Notes: generated from the letters alone by a model not told the origin. A stretch of DNA of 64,000 bases from Thozetella sp. PMI_491 (GCA_021432635.1 MU270117.1:62001-126000), one strand, 5' to 3'; counted from the stretch's first letter, positions 44,845 through 55,708 are shown. Numbers and translations: made by a program.

Positions 44845-47800
44845 ATGAGAGTCTCCAAGGTCAGCTTATATCGAACACACAGCCGGCCTTGGGACCGCGC
44901 GACTAATAGTACACGGACAACCTAGCTCCTTCTCTTCAGTTTGCTCTCGGAAGCTGTCTGCCCCGGCACTGCCCTCCCCGTTGACCATACGGATGACCAG
45001 GTCGAAGCGGCCATCGATGCGGGCACATTTCAGGACCCTTCAGCAAACGTCCGGCCGCGCTTCCGGTACTGGATCCCTGACGCCTCGGCCGACCTCGACA
45101 CCGTAGTCGACGACGTCCGCGAGATAGCTCGTATTGGTGCGTCCGGATTCGAGCTGCTAGGCTTCTATCTATACGGAGGGCCTCCCGCCGGCTTCGGCAC
45201 CTATGCGCCTGTGGACTGGTCTGTCTACGGATGGGGCACAGAAGCATGGCGTAAGTACCCCCCGCTGCCCTGCTTTTCCTACAAGCCCGCACCGCCTAAG
45301 GCATGTCACCAACCTTGAACAGGAAAGCTCTTCAAAACCTTTGCCCAGGCAACAAAAGACAATGGGCTTGTCATGGACTTCGCGTTGGGGCCCAGCCAGG
45401 GTCAAGGCGTCCCTGCGCCGTATGACGATGAGGGCAAAGCTTGGGATCTCAAGATAGTCAAGACCACCCTCCTTCCCAATAGTACCTTCCAGGGGATTGT
45501 TGATGGGTGGGGCTCAGGGTCGCTCGAGGCCGCTGTCCTCGCGGGATCGCCGGTAGGCAGCACCAAGCTCGTGGCCGCGGACAGCCTCACCGACCTAACC
45601 AGCAGCGTCACATCTGACGGGCGGCTAAACTTCACGGTCCCGTCCGCTGAGTACAGCTACACGCTATTCACCGTCTTTTTAATCCATTCCGACTGGCAGG
45701 CCCAAGACAGCCCCCTACTGATGCAGGGGCCTCAAACCGCACCGGCTTCGTGGGTCCAGAACGGGTCTTGGGCGGTCGACCACTTCTCGGCACGTGGTGC
45801 CCAAACAACAATCAAGTTCTGGCAAGACCACATGCTAATTGACGGGGTGCGCGAGCTCGTGCAGGAGGTTGGCAACTACGCCTGGGAGGACTCTGTGGAG
45901 CTCCGGCAGACCACCCGCTGGACAAGGGGCTTTCTGCAGCACTTTAGGGAGGAGCACGGGTACGAATTGCAGGCCTTCCTCCCCGTCGTCTTCGGTTACA
46001 AAACGGACCAGTGGGACGCTGGCGAGCGGTACATGATGGACTATAGGGATACAGTATGTATCTCACACGCATGAACTCCGAGTCTTCCAAAGCGGTCATC
46101 TCCCTAACTAGCTCTCAGCTCATGAAGAGGTATAACGAGTATCTCACCGAGCTGAATTCATGGGCGAACAGGTACCTCAACATACAGTTCTCATGCCAGG
46201 TTTCATACGGTATGTCGATCGACGAGCTGGCGAGCATCCCTCTCGTCAATGCACCCGAGGATGAGAGCCTCGAGTTCGCCAACGAGATTGACCGGTACCG
46301 TCAGTATGCTGGCCCAGCAAACCTCGCTGGGAAGCGCATAATCTCCAACGAACTAGGAGCCCAGATCTACCGCGCGTACCAGCAGACACTGCCCGAGCTC
46401 CTCGATATATTCAAGCATGCCATTGCCGGCGGCGTTAACCAGGTCGTGATCCACGGGAGCGCAGTAAGTATTTCTCTCGTCCTTTATTCCCCTTACTGGG
46501 AGCTCAGGGTAGCAGCGGCGTATCTGATACTGCCTTTGGCATAAGCCATGCCCTCAAGACGCGGCCTGTGTCTCCCAAGACGCCCCTGAAGTATCAATAT
46601 ATAATTGACGGTCTCATAGTACTCAGGAAACTACCCCAATACGACCTGGCCGGGTATGGTCACATTCGGTTACCAGTTCTCCGATTCGCATAACCGCCAT
46701 CAGCCAGCCTGGGAGGACTACAGGTCGAGCGTGGATTACATGGCCCGCCAACAGTGGGTAGCCCAGACGGGGATTCCTCGGCGTGACGTCGTGTTCTGGG
46801 AAAAGAGATACTGGTTCCCAGGAAACACCAGCTACGGGGAAACCGATCTCCTCCAGCGTGGTACGTTTAACTCGGCTCCGAAGTCCTCCTCCTACCGTGC
46901 CCAAAAGGAAGCACAATGGCGGTCTTGCTAATGATTGTCCCACTTAATCTAGGTTACACGTACGAGTATCTCAGCCCGGAGAATTTTGGCCTCCCTGACG
47001 CCAAGGTCGTCGACGGCATCTTTGCCCCTTCTCACCAGGCCTTCCGTGCCCTCGTGGTCCGGACCCTGGACTACCTGACGGTCTCCGGCACGCAGCGGCT
47101 TGCCGACTTCGCTCATGCCGGTCTCCCCATCATTTTCGATGGTGGAGTGCCAACCCGCATGTGGTCTTACAACCGGTGCGACGCGGCGAAGGTGAATCGC
47201 ACGATGCATGAGCTCGCCACGCTGCCCAACGTGCACGTCGTGGACTCGCCAGCAGAAAGCTTAGCCGACGTTCTGGATTCCCTGGGGATCCAGCCACGGA
47301 CACGTATAACCGCCAACGGGACATGGTACACCCTGTGGCGCGAGGATACCCGTGCCGACGTAGACTACGTGTTCGTGTACAACTCCGAAGGCAACGCTAC
47401 AGAGGGGACTATCGAGTTTGCGTCCACCAAGATTCCATACTGGCTGGACGCGTGGACGGGCGAGCAGACACCTGTCGTGTTGTATGAGCAGCTGGAGGGC
47501 AAGACGAAGATTCCATTTTCCTTTGCCGGAAACCAGACAGCCATCGTAGCGTTCGTTCCCAAGCCCCTTGGCGCCGTGCCGCAGCACCACGCCACGTCTG
47601 CCACGTCCGGCGTCGTCCTCTCGGCTTCGGGAGAACTCCTCAGCGCCAAGGCAGGATTTTCACAGGGCCTTGGGCCACTGCGCGTCGTGACGTCTGACGG
47701 CGCTGCCCACGACTTGTCTCCCGCAGGAGCTGCTCCGTTCCAGCTCCAAAGCTGGAATTTGACCGTCGAGCACTGGGAACCCCCGGCAGACCTCGAGGAC

Positions 47801-48244
47801 GCGGCGATGACGGCCACCAAATACAACACCACGCATCAGCTCGAGTCTCTCACCAGCTGGCAGACTATTGAGGGCCTCGAGAACGTCAGCGGGCGCGGAT
47901 ATTACAAGACAAGTTTTCGCTGGCCTCCGTCCGACAGCGCTGCAGTAGACGGGGCCTGGCTAGATCTCGGACGGGTGTTTCACACAATGACCGTGTCAGT
48001 CAACGGGCAGCGTCTCCCGCCGTTGGATGCGTCGCGGGCCCGCGCAGATGTTGGGCCATATTTGCAAAACGGAGATAACACGGTGGAGGTGGCGGTAGCG
48101 ACAACATTGAACAACGTCCTGCGGCCCATCTACGACCAGCTCCGCTTCTCAGGTACAACGGCACTGAAGAAAGTGCCTCCACCGCAGGACTACGGCCTCG
48201 TGGGTTTGGCGATGGTAACGCCGTATAAGGAGGTGTTGCTCTAA
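44845..48244 (+). CDS. Secreted alpha-L-rhamnosidase-like glycoside hydrolase (GH106)
   Basis: Six exons, 44845-44859, 44926-45250, 45323-46053, 46119-46463, 46620-46860 and 46953-48244, give 982 residues. Exon 1 codes only MRVSK; joined to exon 2 it makes a secretion signal (MRVSKLLLFSLLSEAVC), which supports this start although the donor GTCAGC is weak. The catalytic part shows the GH106 layout: RPRFRYWIPDASADLDTVVD, ASGFELLGFYLYGG, MDFALGPSQGQGVP, then VNQVVIHGSAYSGNYPNTTW and WPGMVTFGYQFSDSHNRHQP. A C-terminal sugar-binding jelly roll follows (GRGYYKTSFRWPPSD, LDLGRVFHTMTVSVNGQRLP, NGDNTVEVAVATTLNNVLRP). Many N-glycosylation sites fit an extracellular enzyme. The family releases L-rhamnose from plant pectin side chains or glycosides. 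The exact substrate is unknown. The next intact genes are a permease and a solute-binding-type protein. Confidence 0.88.
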
Positions 48245-48418
48245 GAGGGAAGTGATAGAGCACCGATAAATAAAGGGTGCTATTTAGTACCAGTTGCCAG
48301 CCAAAGCAGTCCTCCTCCCTCCCCCAAAGACCCACGCTTACGTAAAATGGGCCACTCAACCACCTCTATTCTGTAGAGAGATCTACACACATCTGCTTCG
48401 TGACGTGCGAATAGCTCT
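48245..48418. other. GH106 3' flank
   Basis: This short spacer is the likely 3' UTR of the rhamnosidase, with an ATAAATAAAG-like polyadenylation context near 48265-48275. Confidence 0.5.
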
Positions 48419-48709
48419 CTACATGGAGCGGTTAATGCCGGCAATGCGCTTGACAAGGCCATGAAGGAGAGCGTTGGCGAAGTGTCCAGTTGGGGCACGA
48501 TCCAGGACATATGGGAGAAGTATGCCAACAGCATAGACACTGACGCAGCCAAGAAGTCCTGGATGGAACTGGCGCGGTTTATGGTGACCGCTATTGCGCA
48601 CAAGGCTAGGGGCATATCTGGGATGGTCGAGGGCATTGTCGAGATCGTCGACAAGCTGAACCTCAATGTTGATGCACCCGGGGAAGAGGGAGAAGGATCG
48701 CCGAAGTGA
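48419..48709 (+). pseudogene. Gene fragment of unknown family
   Basis: About 96 codons read open without a start at the left edge. The part after the internal Met at 48461 is amphipathic and protein-like (WGTIQDIWEKYANSIDTDAA, ELARFMVTAIAHKARGISGM, VEIVDKLNLNVD) and ends in an acidic tail. There is no upstream exon with good splice signals and no recognised domain. It lies beside a decayed helicase fragment, so I take it for the remnant of a gene rather than a working one. Confidence 0.4.
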
Positions 48710-49059
48710 GCAGGCATGACATGGAGCATGCTTTTCTCAAAGGAATCATCCGCGACGTGTGAATCTAGACTTTTGCCCTTTTGCAGTACGACAGCACTTG
48801 AGCAGGAACCCCCTTACGAGTATGGCGGTATTGTCGTCTCTCTGACAACCAAGACACAGAGCTATAACTTTGTAATAATGGAAAGCAACAAAAGCTTTGG
48901 TGCAAATCGCAGTGTCCCGTGTTGCTGTTCCCTTTAAAAACGACTAGATAGGCCCCCTTCACCACCCATAGTAGCACATTACCACAAAGACGAGATTTCA
49001 TGTATGCCGGCTCGGGCCGTACCAAATAACCAACTCTGCCCCGTCACAACCTTACTCCG

Positions 49060-49556
49060 TGTCCTCCTCGTCTTCATCATGTGCGAGGAATAGCAGGTGC
49101 CGCAGTTTTCAGAATTCCCATGTACCTGTCTATATCGCTGTTACTGGCCCTCAGCTGTATATGCAGGGCGTCTTTCTCCTGTCCCTAGCGCCACATCCGG
49201 GCTGCCGCTTGCTCCTCGATGTTGGCGTTCCACTAGAGCTCCGTCTGGATGCCAATGTTGGCCTCCGTAATGTTCAGATCGTAGCCACCGGATGTTGCGG
49301 TCAAGAGGAGGGGCACGGTTGCGTCTGCGGTATTGAAGTCCTGCTGTACCATGTGCCTTCTTGCTTGAGATACGCTGCCGCCGTACCTGAGTGCCGTGAC
49401 GCCGAAATTGTGCCGCAGAGTTTCGGCAACGAAGCCGAGGAAGGGAAGTGACATAATCGTCTCTGTAGGATCCATCTTGCGCAGTGATATATAGGTGTCG
49501 AGAAACGCGACTAGTCGATCCGAGAATAGCGCACCGTCTGCAGCTTCACCAACCAT
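49060..49556 (-). pseudogene. SNF2-type helicase relic
   Basis: On the minus strand a 107-codon frame (49556-49233) carries the C-terminal lobe of an SNF2/Rad5-like ATPase. It has GVTALRYGGSVSQARR, then MVQQDFN and LLLTATSGGYDLNITEAN (motif V). A stop codon after IQTEL is followed in the same frame by WNANIEEQAAARMWR and another stop just before GQEKDALHIQL, the degenerate helicase motif VI (usually QA..R.hR.GQ.k). The N-terminal lobe is missing. With two stops and no ATPase lobe it cannot make a working remodeller. It is a host gene remnant, probably damaged by G-to-A changes (TGG to TAG fits the first stop). Confidence 0.75.
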
Positions 49557-49560
49557 TTCT

Positions 49561-50676
49561 TTCTCACCTCCGCCTGGCCGACGTCACCTAACAGGCTCTG
49601 CTCTTCTCTCCCGACGAATTCATGCATCGGCCATCTTCACCCTCGTCATATTTTCCTCGGACAAATTGACGAGCATAAAAAGGATGCAGCCTTTCTAGCC
49701 GTGCGAAAGCGAGCTTCTAGGTTTTCTATCAGTGCCGTGGCTCATCTCGCTAGCCTTACCCGCTTCTCATATCAGCAATTTTGAAGTACGTAGCAACATA
49801 CTTCATGATTTTCTGCGCCGCAATCTCGTTTATCTCAAAGGTATGGTTCAGAAAGCGGCTTTTTGGGGGGCTTCAGTATGCTAGATAGCGGGATATTGGT
49901 GAAAGTCTGGGGAAACTTCTACAGCCGTCATCTCACGGCCATATTTGGTATCTAGACGTGACATGATGCATTACGGGGGTTAAGTTACCTGATGTACTAA
50001 TGCGGCTTGTAGAGCCTGAGGAGAGGAGATGAATATTGTCACTTGGTGGATGACTGTAGGTGGATGCAATAAAAGGAAGCCATCTTGGCGCCTTTTGTTT
50101 TGCAAAAGAGAGCCACGCAAGATCATGGTTTATAATGTACGTACCTAATTACTAATCGATATGGGCTCTTTAAGACATCCGAGGGCCTCCAAATTCTCTG
50201 GTGTTTGTAGTTTGAAGACCCCCTCCCGTATCGTCTCGTTTGCTCCCGCGTCTCTCTTAATGTGTATCTTTTTATACAGTGGGAAACCCCTTCTCCGAAA
50301 ATTCAAGATGGTATATATGTAACCTGACGCCATCTAAAGGCGACCTAAGAGCCTCTGGGGAGTCCCCCTCGTCCTGGGAGAGCACTTCTCGTTGGCGGTA
50401 GGTTGTCGGACAGGATAGCCGTCAAATGGCCCGCCATCATTGATTCGTTGACTAACAAATATGTTGTCTTCTGGTAGACATGCTGTCCTCATGGACAAGG
50501 GCATTAGCCTATTTGGTATCAAATAATTCCACAATTTTCCTCCCCTGGCGCAGTTCACAATGCTCTTCCTTTCGGAGGCTTTCTGGGAGGGTTATTATGA
50601 GAAAGAGGTGTACAGTACAGTGAATATATATACGTTCGTATGCGCACCTCGTTTGGTGACACCCCGCAGTCGCTAT
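49561..50676. other. A/T-rich spacer
   Basis: This stretch is richer in A/T than its neighbours and lacks a gene. It lies between the helicase relic and the 3' end of the permease. The composition and the neighbouring relics suggest old, mutated repeats, but I recognise no family. Confidence 0.5.
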
Positions 50677-52763
50677 TTAGACGATAAAGTCCTTGTTTCT
50701 CCTCGAACTCTCGTCATCGCCAGCGTCTGCTTCGTCTCCCTCGGGGAGCGTCGCTGGTTCGCCCAAGTCCTTCCTTCTGTCCAATGTGTTAGCCTTCTGT
50801 CTATCTCTGTAAATCTCATGCATCCCCAAAAATTTACGCTTCACGGGTGTACATGTAGGCCATCACTGATGTACTGATGATGGCTAGACCGCCGAATAGG
50901 ATGAGAATCTGATAACCGTATTTGTATCGAGGCGCATCGTAGGTTGGGAAGAGAGCCACTAGGAAGTCTCAGTCAATTTGGTCCACTGCAGGTACTGGAG
51001 TGATAATGCTTACGCGGCATCCAGAGTACGAAGGCATACGAGATAATGTTGGAGGTCGCGACGAGTAGCTGCCGCAGATTGGGATCGGCAGCATTGAGAT
51101 CGTTACCCCAGGCCTAGGATGCGTGTCAGTATCATGTCCCAAGAAGTTCGTATCTGTGTCTCGTGGTAAGAACTCACAATGAGCACGGGAGTGCCTGCAG
51201 ACCCTGCGTACGAGAGGTAGAAGGCAAAGAGGAGAGCGCTTTTGGGTAGGTTCCATACGGTCAGCAAGATATTGGAGAGCATCATGAGGGCCATTAGGCC
51301 ATTGATCAGCCAGAACCGATGGCCAAAGCGATCAGCCAGGATGCCCCAGACAATTGTGACAACGATGGCGAGAGCATTACCCGCGGTGGGTAGCACGTTG
51401 GTCTGGACGACGCTATATCCAGCCTTGGATAGATACAGGTTGAAGTAGCCCGTGGCCGTGTGGCATTGGGCGATCATCCTAGATTGTGAGGTTTAAGCAT
51501 TAGCTGTCTTGGCCCCCAATTTTGGTATGTCTCCCATGCCCCCTCTCAAGGAATTTACTCTCAGTTGCTGTTGCACGTACACGTATGGGACGACGAAAGC
51601 CCAGATCTTCCAGCTTCCGTAGACTTTCCTGATGACATTCCAGCTGAGCCGCACGGGTTCCCTGCGGCCCAGCCTCTCGATTCGCTCGACACCATACCGC
51701 TTCTCTTCCTCGGTCCAGTAGAAGGCCTTGGTGGTGTGCGGCAGATCAGGAATGCCGAATACTCCCCATATGGCTATGGGTATTGAGATAACACCATCCA
51801 TGATGAAGAGCCATCGCCACCCGGCGATGCCGTGCCGCCCGTTCATGCTCGAGTAGAGGCCTGCCTGAAGGTAGCCACTGAACATGCTGGCAATGGATTC
51901 GACCTCGAGCAGGATGGCCACGCGCTTGGTGAGCTCTTTGGGGCCATACCAGCCGCCAAGTAGAGCAATGTATCCGGGGAAGGCGCAAGCCTCGAGCAGG
52001 CCGATGAAGAAGCGAAGTACGTACATCTAAAGGGGCATTGGTGAGTTGCAAGCGCATAGCATCGGGCTGCCGTGTGCGGGGAGGGCATGGCATCGAGCGT
52101 ATGCTCACCGTCTCGATGTTCTTCGCTCCGGCCATACCCATCACCAAGGCAGACCAGGCCACCTCACAGGCCGGGATAAAATACGACGGCCGAGCCCAGC
52201 TAAGCTGGAACATCTGGGCCGGCACGGTGCCGATGATAATACCGAGACTAAACCAAGTGTTTAACCAGTTCCGCTCATTCCCGTAAAGTTGGAGCTACAT
52301 GGCTACTATCAGCCTTTCGGCCGCAATGGGTAGAGAAAGAAGTAAAGGCCGAGATATACACTCACATCTTGTTGCATGCCGCTGACGAATGCGTTGCCTG
52401 TGTTTAGAGGCGCCAAAGTTAGCAGTGTCCGACGTTCGCTAGCAGCTCCTCTCCACTCTTCCGATCGCTATCTCACTGTAATTCGTCTGGTCAAGGTATT
52501 TGATGAAATACCCTAGACAAATCGTCGGGCTGCACATGCCAGTTTGGTCAGCCAGGAGGGGTCGCAAATGTGCGAAGAGCCGGACGGCAGGCTCACAACA
52601 GGAAGCGGTCCAGTTTCTGGACATATCGCCGATTTTCGGGCTCGCCTTCGACTGAGTCCCAGACATATCCCACGATGTGACGCCACCACGACGTCTCCGT
52701 GGCTTCCCTGGCAGCGGTGTCTTCCGCAACTTGCACGGAGTCGACCTGCTTCGTCGTTGCCAT
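50677..52763 (-). CDS. MFS permease, DAL5/Liz1-type anion:cation symporter
   Basis: Nine exons on the minus strand: 52763-52597, 52529-52477, 52397-52366, 52294-52109, 52026-51581, 51478-51178, 51113-51014, 50958-50853 and 50806-50677, giving 506 residues, usual for the family. A cytosolic leader (WDSVEGEPENRRYVQKLDRF) precedes PTICLGYFIKYLDQTNYSNA and FVSGMQQDLQLYGN, the family signature. About 12 membrane helices follow, including FSLGIIIGTVPAQMF, RFFIGLLEACAFPGYIALLG and NALAIVVTIVWGILADRFGH. The family imports organic anions such as allantoate, nicotinate or pantothenate; the substrate here is unknown. The last intron is only 46 bases (GTACAC...TTTACAG). If it is retained the protein stops at 50834 with 469 residues. 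The gene is divergent from the solute-binding gene across an ~800-base region with two GATA sites. Confidence 0.87.
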
Positions 52764-53570
52764 CTTGACAACTTGGTTGGCTAGCACGCAGGACGAGAAG
52801 GAGAGGCAGAAGATTGAGCGGATAGAAGACCCAAGACCGGCAGGACGCGATGAAAGGGGGGGGGGAGGCTCGGCCAAACGTACTCCGTATGTATATGCGG
52901 GAGTCCAACCTTATGCGACGAGAGGCATACAGGCGTCCTACTAGGACCAACCGACTGGGATGAACGCCCGGGAGACTGGCCTTTGAGATAACGCCATACC
53001 GAGCTCCGATGGCACATGCAGCTCTCGTTCTACACTGGAATAGTGCGGTGGGCGGATGGGGCCGATAAGAAGACGCAGCGGGAGGGGCGTTCCGGTAACG
53101 ACCAATTCAAGCCGCCCAGGCCTATCAGGCACCCTGCCCTGGCTTGCCCGTCGTGCGTGCCTGGGGCCCTCCTTTCCACTGTGTATGGAGACCGAGGCCC
53201 GCCCCAGCGGGGCTATGGAGTAGCCTCCGCCCGTGTGCGTACCGCCGCTTGCCCGGGAAGGACAGGGTGAATCCGCCAACGGCCGCCGCACCCTATCCAC
53301 AGCCGAACAGGTCCTCCACTCGAGTCCCTCGGTGCTGCGGGGATAGAACGGAGGAAGGGTTTCCGCCGGACGCTGACAGGCCCTTTCTCTTCACTTGCGC
53401 TACACAGGCGACCACAATAATAGCTTCTCCCGTGCAAGCAGGCTTGTCAAGTTCCACGAGGGGGCGAAGGGGCTCCCGCGCCAGCCGTTGAGATTTCTTC
53501 CTCGCGGCTTACTGGGGAATCCGCAACGAGCCGTTGAAGCATAAGGATACCACTTGCCCCAACAACGCCC
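52764..53570. promoter_or_regulatory. Shared divergent promoter, permease / solute-binding protein
   Basis: The 807 bases between two divergent start codons must hold both promoters. GATA sites of the AreA/NIT2 type are seen at 52986-52991 (AGATAA) and 53063-53069 (CGATAAG). Two such sites can occur by chance. No coding frame with a domain is present. Confidence 0.45.
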
Positions 53571-55004
53571 ATGCCCCCCATGGCCTCGGCCCCAGACGCT
53601 GCCCTCCGGGTGAGCCTCGAAAAGGTAGACTTTCGGCATCCGACCCAGGTCACCGATGACAGCAGTGTGCTCACCTTGAAGAACCTGATCTCTGAGCCCC
53701 TGCTCCGCTGGCAGCCCGGCGGTCTCGTCCAGGCAGGCCTGTTCGACCGTTGGGTCCACTCCTCCGACGGCCGCCGGTGGTGCTTCTTCATCCGCGAGGG
53801 CGCCGTGTTCCACGACGGTAAGCCCTGCGTGGCCGAGGATGTGACCGCCTTTATATCCGCCATCCTAGAATCACGCGACAGTTTCGGTATGCGGTGGAGT
53901 TACCATCGATACCTCTCGCGGGCTCGCATCACCGCAATGGATACGCGGGCTGTCACGGTCGAGAACCCGGAGCCACTAGCAGACATTCTGGACATATTCA
54001 CCGAGTTTTACGTCTGCCGGATCGCCTTGGACGGGTCTCCGGTCCTCGGGACTGGCAGATATCGGGTTTCGTACTTTGACCGGGAGGGAGGCACGGCGGT
54101 GCTAGACCACACGGCCCCAGCAGGCGCGCCCCTTAGCCCGCCACGCATCATTGCCACGGCAGAGCCCTGCGCACGGAAGCGCTTGGAGCAGCTGTGCCAC
54201 GGCGTGGTCGACGTCGCGCTGAATCTAGAGCGGGCCCCTGGGCCGCTGACTTATGACCCGGCTCTGCAGTGGAAGAAAACAACCACGACGCTCTCCGTCA
54301 TCTACTATCTCGACTGTACCAGCGGGCCGTTTAGCTCGCCCGCGGCTCGCCTGGCTGTAAACCATGCACTTGATGCCGCGGAGCTCTCCCAAGAGGTCTT
54401 TCATGGGCTCGCCGTCCCGGCCTCCACAGTCGTAAGCCCATTCCACCTCGGCGGGCGCCGCTCAGCGTTTCCACCCATCCCCTATGATCCAGGCGAGGCT
54501 CGCCGCTTGCTTGCTGTGGCGGGCGTCGACACTAGCGTACCCATAGTCCTGCGCACCCCGACGACTATGCCGGAGCGGGCAGAGGAGATCACCGAGTTCG
54601 TAGCCAGGTCGCTAGAGGCGGTCGGTCTGCGTGTCGTGGTGGAGGTGGAGGAGGACCGACGCCAGTATGCACGGCAGGTCGGACTAGAAAAATCCATTGG
54701 CGACCTAGCGCTCTTCGACAGCTCACCGAATAGCACTTACCGTGTTCTGAACGACAAGATCTCGAGTACAGCGAAGGGAGTCTGGTGGCAAGGCTACGAG
54801 GACGCCAAGGCAGAGGAGATGATCACCGTAGCGAACCGGGCAGTAGAGAGCCAGGAAAGAGAGTTAGCATACTCCCGGTGCCTGAAGCGACTGAGGGACA
54901 ACCCGCCATGGCTGTACGTGGTGCATCCCATCGTGGTCATGGCGGCGCGGGGGGGTATCGAGGGAGTGTGTATAGATCATAAAGGCATGTTGGTCGTTAG
55001 CTAA
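53571..55004 (+). CDS. Bacterial-type family 5 solute-binding protein (SBP_bac_5)
   Basis: Intronless, 477 residues. It matches the OppA/DppA class of periplasmic binding proteins: NLISEPLLRWQPGGLVQAGL, then DGRRWCFFIREGAVFHDGKP and VAEDVTAFISAILESRDS at the N-lobe. GTGRYRVSYFDREGG sits at the usual GTGPY position. The later part has ARLAVNHALDAAELSQEVFH, GLAVPASTVVSPFHLGG, YDPGEARRLLAVAGVD and a C-terminal hinge segment. In bacteria these proteins bind peptides, nickel or oligosaccharides for an ABC importer. Fungi lack such importers. There is no signal peptide (start MPPMASAPDAALRV), so a cytosolic binding, sensing or enzymatic role is more likely. The absence of introns beside intron-rich neighbours fits bacterial origin. 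The MFS gene next door is divergently transcribed, so the two may be co-regulated. Confidence 0.88.
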   Translation: MPPMASAPDAALRVSLEKVDFRHPTQVTDDSSVLTLKNLISEPLLRWQPGGLVQAGLFDRWVHSSDGRRWCFFIREGAVFHDGKPCVAEDVTAFISAILESRDSFGMRWSYHRYLSRARITAMDTRAVTVENPEPLADILDIFTEFYVCRIALDGSPVLGTGRYRVSYFDREGGTAVLDHTAPAGAPLSPPRIIATAEPCARKRLEQLCHGVVDVALNLERAPGPLTYDPALQWKKTTTTLSVIYYLDCTSGPFSSPAARLAVNHALDAAELSQEVFHGLAVPASTVVSPFHLGGRRSAFPPIPYDPGEARRLLAVAGVDTSVPIVLRTPTTMPERAEEITEFVARSLEAVGLRVVVEVEEDRRQYARQVGLEKSIGDLALFDSSPNSTYRVLNDKISSTAKGVWWQGYEDAKAEEMITVANRAVESQERELAYSRCLKRLRDNPPWLYVVHPIVVMAARGGIEGVCIDHKGMLVVS

Positions 55005-55089
55005 CCTAGGAACGAATCATTCAACCTCATTGCTTCTACAAGCCCTGGGGGCTACCCACAAGACAGCTATGCTTATACAATACAACCCC
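55005..55089. other. 3' flank of the solute-binding gene
   Basis: This short stretch runs from the stop codon to the clear start of the dispersed repeat. Weak similarity to the outer side of the second repeat copy (a TACAAGCC and an ATGCTT block) suggests that the repeat may begin here already. Confidence 0.4.
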
Positions 55090-55410
55090 CGTTTGTTTGT
55101 TAGCGTGGGGATTAAAAAGCCAATATTTTCATAAGAAAAGCAATTGGCCCAGATAAAGGGGAGTTTACAAGGCCAAGAGGGATCGAAATGGCCCAGCGGG
55201 GAAGCACAAGGAGCCACAAGGGCCAACAAGGAGCCAAAAGGGCCAACAAGGAGCCAAAAGGGCCAACAAAGGGCTAGAGGGGCTAATAAGGAGCTAAATC
55301 GGCTAAGAACAAGGCTGTAGGGCTGGTTACAGCCTTCAAGCTCTCATGTCTTGCCCTCTGTATTGTACCAAGCTCACAATCATACAAGGGGCGAATTGTA
55401 TTTACCCCAG
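55090..55410 (+). repeat. Dispersed repeat, left arm of an inverted pair
   Basis: It matches the minus strand of 59868-60160. The order of shared blocks is TTTGTTAGC, GGGGAGTTTAC, CAGCGGGGA, a short tandem of GCCAACAAGGAGCCAAAAGG units (55219-55270), then AAGGAGCTAAATCGGCTAAG, TGTAGGGCTGGTTAC, CTTCAAGCTCTCATGTCTTG and TATTGTACCAAGCTCACAAT. The unit starts close to a TGTTAG and passes a CATACA, which would suit a fungal LTR, but no internal element genes are seen. It may be an old solo-LTR-like fossil or a MITE-like unit. Confidence 0.8.
55215..55275 (+). repeat. 21-base minisatellite within the repeat
   Basis: About three near-identical copies of a GCCAACAAGGAGCCAAAAGG-type unit are followed by decayed copies up to about 55300. 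The inverted partner at 60 kb has about two copies, so the array has changed in length since the copies split. Confidence 0.85.
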
Positions 55411-55708
55411 TGATTACCCTCCTACGAAGTATGTATCCAGTGAGAGCTTGACTAACTTGGAGGGCATGACATGGGTTGGGATAGTCTCCTCTATCATTTG
55501 GAGAATCAGCAGGTGTCAGTGAGGAACAGCATTTTACACGAGTCACCAAGCTCTAAAATCCATAGTCTCTCCATCTCCACCACCACTTCGGTTTGGTAAG
55601 TCGCGTGTTTCATTCCCCATTTCAAAAGTTGATATTTTCAAGTCCTTTCTTCAGAACTGATATCTGGCAATACTAACCAAATCAAGTCCCATTCCCGGTC
55701 AAGAAACC
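55411..55708. other. Upstream region of the small truncated gene
   Basis: No gene is seen. The stretch just before the ATG (55600-55700) is T- and C-rich, as in a fungal promoter. Confidence 0.4.

Noticed and set aside
50834-50836. Frameshift damage at the 3' end of the permease
   Set aside because: The apparent frame break is explained by a 46-base GT-AG intron that keeps phase and restores the usual family length.
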